Assembly: GCA_036245525.1 (NCBI GenBank)
Contig: BTPG01000008.1
Coordinates: forward strand, 29,765,034-29,829,033
From: Semisulcospira habei
Taxonomy: Eukaryota; Mollusca; Gastropoda; Semisulcospiridae
Reading direction: 5' to 3'
DNA length: 64,000 nt
Shown: one piece after another, positions 64,000 through 64,000 of the stretch
Layout: the number at the start of each line of letters is the position of its first letter
Numbering within the stretch: the stretch's first letter is position 1
The notes under the pieces: model-generated
The model's input: the letters and a program-made list of their open reading frames with translations, nothing else
What the model was told of the DNA's origin: nothing
The model's database searches: none
Program-made: the position numbers and the translations under genes

Positions 64000-64000
64000 C

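Overview
The window looks like nuclear DNA of an invertebrate animal, most likely a lophotrochozoan and probably a mollusc. Host genes have introns with GT/AG splice signals, non-LTR retrotransposons of several clades are abundant, one SINE family is present in at least 14 copies, and Maverick/Polinton (adintovirus-like) DNA viruses are integrated. The species is inferred from repeat style, not proven. No bacterial operons, rRNA, tRNA or CRISPR arrays were seen.

Host layer. The only recognisable ordinary host genes are a head-to-head pair near 30 kb: exon 1 of MAIP1 (minus, 29693-30184) and exons 1-2 of TYW5 (plus, 30325-30408 and 35984-36138), with 140 bp between the start codons. This pairing is also known in human. 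All other host-type sequence is intron or spacer packed with mobile DNA; the remaining exons of both genes lie outside the window.

Region 1-29.5 kb. A decayed Polinton. Four small membrane or structural genes occur twice, in inverted orientation (minus at 40-1674, plus at 3487-6254), around a 1.8-kb spacer that holds one coiled-coil ORF. A broken DDE integrase (6251-8648, plus) and a broken protein-primed type B DNA polymerase (minus) follow. The polymerase is split by a 19.9-kb insertion at a TTAA site (9001-28872). I read this insertion as a Kolobok-like DNA transposon carrying a THAP-domain transposase gene and a convergent P2X7-C-terminal-like gene, itself invaded by four LINEs and two SINEs.

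Region 30-44 kb. TYW5 introns, filled with SINEs, a 5'-truncated LINE, and a 6.0-kb I-superfamily LINE (ORF1 with zinc knuckles; ORF2 with endonuclease, reverse transcriptase and RNase H).

Region 44.5-62.6 kb. An 18.06-kb palindrome bounded by 5-bp direct repeats (CACCA), with a 12-nt loop at its centre (51776-51787). Each arm carries the same Polinton structural module: a hexon-type major capsid gene, a penton or minor-capsid-like gene, four other Polinton-associated genes and a 30-residue peptide with overlapping PSAP and PPEY motifs. No integrase, polymerase, ATPase or protease was recognised. The arms differ by later insertions (one SINE left; one LINE and three SINEs right) and by separate point lesions. 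Without the insertions they are 6.82 and 6.85 kb. The LINE in the right arm shows strong A-to-G hypermutation with its reading frame preserved. I interpret the palindrome as an integrated copy-back (snap-back) defective genome of a protein-primed linear DNA virus.

The last 1.4 kb is the 5' end of an L1/Tx1-type LINE. Homologies are from recognition of family patterns without database searches. Counts were made by hand.
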